Shown piece after piece: positions 62,776-64,000 of a stretch of DNA of 64,000 bases. The stretch comes from Pedobacter duraquae. GTDB taxonomy: Bacteria; Bacteroidota; Bacteroidia; Sphingobacteriales; Sphingobacteriaceae. How positions within the stretch are numbered: position 1 is the first letter of the stretch; each line of letters opens with the position of its first letter. A model generated the notes under the pieces. It was not told where the DNA came from. It ran no database searches and was given only the letters and a program-made list of their open reading frames with translations. The DNA is taken from assembly GCF_004362245.1 (NCBI RefSeq), contig NZ_SNWM01000002.1, positions 124,001-188,000 on the forward strand, read 5' to 3'. Both the position numbers and the translations under genes were made by a program.

Positions 62776-63360
62776 CTAATTTTGTCTACGCACGTATTTA
62801 GTCAGGATCACAATAACCTGACCTTCAATCCTTCCTTCTATCTGGTCTGTATTGTTTTCTACCAGGCGAATATTTTTCACTACAGTACCTAATTTAGCGT
62901 TTAAAGATGATCCTTTAACGTCCAGGGTTTTTGTCAACACTACAGAATCGCCAGTAAATAAAGTTGCGCCGAGACTGTCTTTATGTACATCTTCCGGTGT
63001 TTGTTCATCATCTACCCCTGCTTTTGCCCAGTTCAGCGTTTCATCGTCCAGGTACATCGTGTCGAGTAGATCAACAGCCCAACTTTCAGTGCTCATACGT
63101 TTAAGCATTCTCCAGGCTACCACTTGTACACCTGGCACTTCACTCCAAATGCTTCCGGTAAGGCAACGCCAGTGGTTCTTATCCATTTCGGAACGTTGTT
63201 CTACCTGAGATAAGCAGGTTTCGCAGATCATAAAACAATTTTCAGTCGTTTTTTCTGTCTGAGGAGAAACTTGGTAAACAGTAAGTGTAGCGCCAGATTG
63301 GCACAGTTCACATTGATTGTTACTTCTCTTTAGCAATTGCTCTTCAAATTTCATATCCAT
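62776..63360 (-). CDS. PhnA-type zinc-ribbon protein
   Basis: A protein of about 194 residues. The N-terminus has paired cysteines (NNQCELCQSG and CFMICETCLSQ), a zinc ribbon of the PhnA type. The middle reads WSEVPGVQVVAWRMLKRM, and the C-terminal PhnA domain has LFTGDSVVLTKTLDVKGSS with the conserved GTVVKNIRLV. Despite the name, PhnA-type proteins are not shown to act in phosphonate uptake. Three neighbouring ATGs (63363, 63360, 63354) could be the start; the longer frame upstream would overrun the divergent nitrilase gene. No partner gene is evident. Confidence 0.85.
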   Translation of the reverse strand: MDMKFEEQLLKRSNNQCELCQSGATLTVYQVSPQTEKTTENCFMICETCLSQVEQRSEMDKNHWRCLTGSIWSEVPGVQVVAWRMLKRMSTESWAVDLLDTMYLDDETLNWAKAGVDDEQTPEDVHKDSLGATLFTGDSVVLTKTLDVKGSSLNAKLGTVVKNIRLVENNTDQIEGRIEGQVIVILTKYVRRQN

Positions 63361-63460
63361 CATTTTAATCGGGATTGCGAAGGTAATTATTTTACCCATT
63401 ACACCGTTTTGCTTCTGTAAATTTAATAATTTTACGAGATCAACAGTAACTTCTTCAATT

Positions 63461-64000
63461 ATGAAAATAGCCTTAGCCTCCCCGCCTATTCCAAAATCGC
63501 TCGAAGATGGCCTGTATTGGGTAAAACAATTGATCATAGAATCGGCAGCCTCAGAAGCCAAGCTAGTTTGTTTTCCTGAAACATACTTGCCTGGATACAG
63601 GGGTTACGAATATAATGGAGAAGCACATGACCCTGCAAAGCTTGACAAAGCACTGCAGCAGGTTTGTAGATGGGCAAAAGAATTTAATATCGCTGTCATC
63701 ATCCCGATGGACCAGGATTATCGTAATGGCATTGCAAATGTGGCTTACGTTATTTCAGACACTGGAGAAATAATCGGGTGTCAAACCAAAAATCAGTTAG
63801 ATCCGAGTGAAGACGACCTGTACCTACCTGGCACTGGTCGGCAGATTTTCGAAATCAATGGACTAAAATTTGGCATTGTCATTTGCCATGAAGGATTTCG
63901 TTATCCCGAACTGGTGCGCTGGGCAGCCCGCAAAGGAGCGAAAGTTGTATTTCACCCCCACCTGACTGGGAGCAACATAAAGGGTCCAAGTCTGACAGTA
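63461..64000 (+). CDS. Carbon-nitrogen hydrolase (nitrilase superfamily), 3' end outside window
   Basis: The first 180 residues are visible; the gene continues past base 64000. The catalytic triad is present in order: Glu in CFPETYLPGYRG (near residue 40), Lys in TKNQLDP (near 110) and Cys in FGIVICHEGFRYPE (near 145). Members hydrolyse amides or nitriles, such as omega-amidase, carbamoylputrescine amidase or beta-ureidopropionase. The substrate cannot be read from this part. It is divergent from the PhnA-type gene, with ~100 bases between them. Confidence 0.92.
   Translation, partial: MKIALASPPIPKSLEDGLYWVKQLIIESAASEAKLVCFPETYLPGYRGYEYNGEAHDPAKLDKALQQVCRWAKEFNIAVIIPMDQDYRNGIANVAYVISDTGEIIGCQTKNQLDPSEDDLYLPGTGRQIFEINGLKFGIVICHEGFRYPELVRWAARKGAKVVFHPHLTGSNIKGPSLTV

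Overview
The window looks like chromosome of a Bacteroidota bacterium of the family Sphingobacteriaceae, most likely Pedobacter or a close relative. Reasons: a serine palmitoyltransferase of the Sphingobacterium type, a TonB receptor with STN domain paired with a DUF4249 lipoprotein, two DUF4397 lipoproteins, DUF5686 and DUF6515 proteins, an ECF sigma factor followed by a membrane-anchor/beta-barrel fusion, LytS/LytTR pairs, and TAnnTTTG promoter elements in place of -10/-35 boxes. The DNA is moderately AT-rich and even throughout. I see no tRNA, rRNA, insertion sequence, prophage or CRISPR array. No gene-free stretch exceeds 300 bases. Genes run off both ends (an AraC regulator on the left, a nitrilase-family gene on the right).

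The most interesting region is 3.2-11.8 kb, a tight minus-strand run. In transcription order it holds serine palmitoyltransferase, an extended-SDR reductase, a PgpA-type phosphatase, a GtrA membrane protein, a DUF5686 outer-membrane protein, a CDP-alcohol phosphotransferase fused to a periplasmic DUF4833-like domain, an FA2H/Scs7-like fatty acid hydroxylase, and an Aur1-like PAP2 transferase. With the myo-inositol-phosphate synthase at 31.5 kb, this gives nearly all the steps to make (hydroxylated) phosphoinositol ceramide: inositol phosphate, then phosphatidylinositol phosphate, then phosphatidylinositol, then transfer to ceramide. It also suggests candidates for moving the lipid across the envelope. 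A TPR histidine kinase follows the run, and a TetR regulator lies upstream on the same strand.

12-24 kb: a DUF4397 lipoprotein, a type II NADH dehydrogenase, a three-part GH18-like/NodB deacetylase/GT2 synthase, a LuxR-type response regulator, a HAD hydrolase, transketolase, cardiolipin synthase and an SMP-30 protein. 24-31 kb: a dicarboxylate/cation symporter, the ECF sigma and anchor/barrel pair, a second DUF4397 lipoprotein, a cold-shock protein, a DUF6515 protein and a HipA-like kinase with DUF3037. 31-45 kb: myo-inositol-phosphate synthase, a small HTH/membrane-protein operon, a royal-jelly/yellow-family protein, a PAS-GAF-PHY bacteriophytochrome directly upstream of a 1604-residue CheB-CheR-PAS-histidine kinase, and an M16 peptidase pair (one active, one without zinc ligands). 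45-59 kb: a CPA1 antiporter, the TonB receptor/DUF4249 pair divergent from a LytS/LytTR system, an MFS transporter, a GAF kinase, DoxX and a YfhO-type protein. 58-64 kb: metNIQ with thiD, a thioredoxin-reductase-like flavoprotein, a PhnA-type protein and a partial nitrilase-family gene.

Several intergenic regions carry long perfect inverted repeats (12745-12780, 27837-27898, 55836-55871) that known features do not explain. Starts were moved to internal ATG codons where the longest frame began at TTG or GTG or overran a neighbour. Two genes (27210-27773 and 18557-19216) appear to start at TTG.
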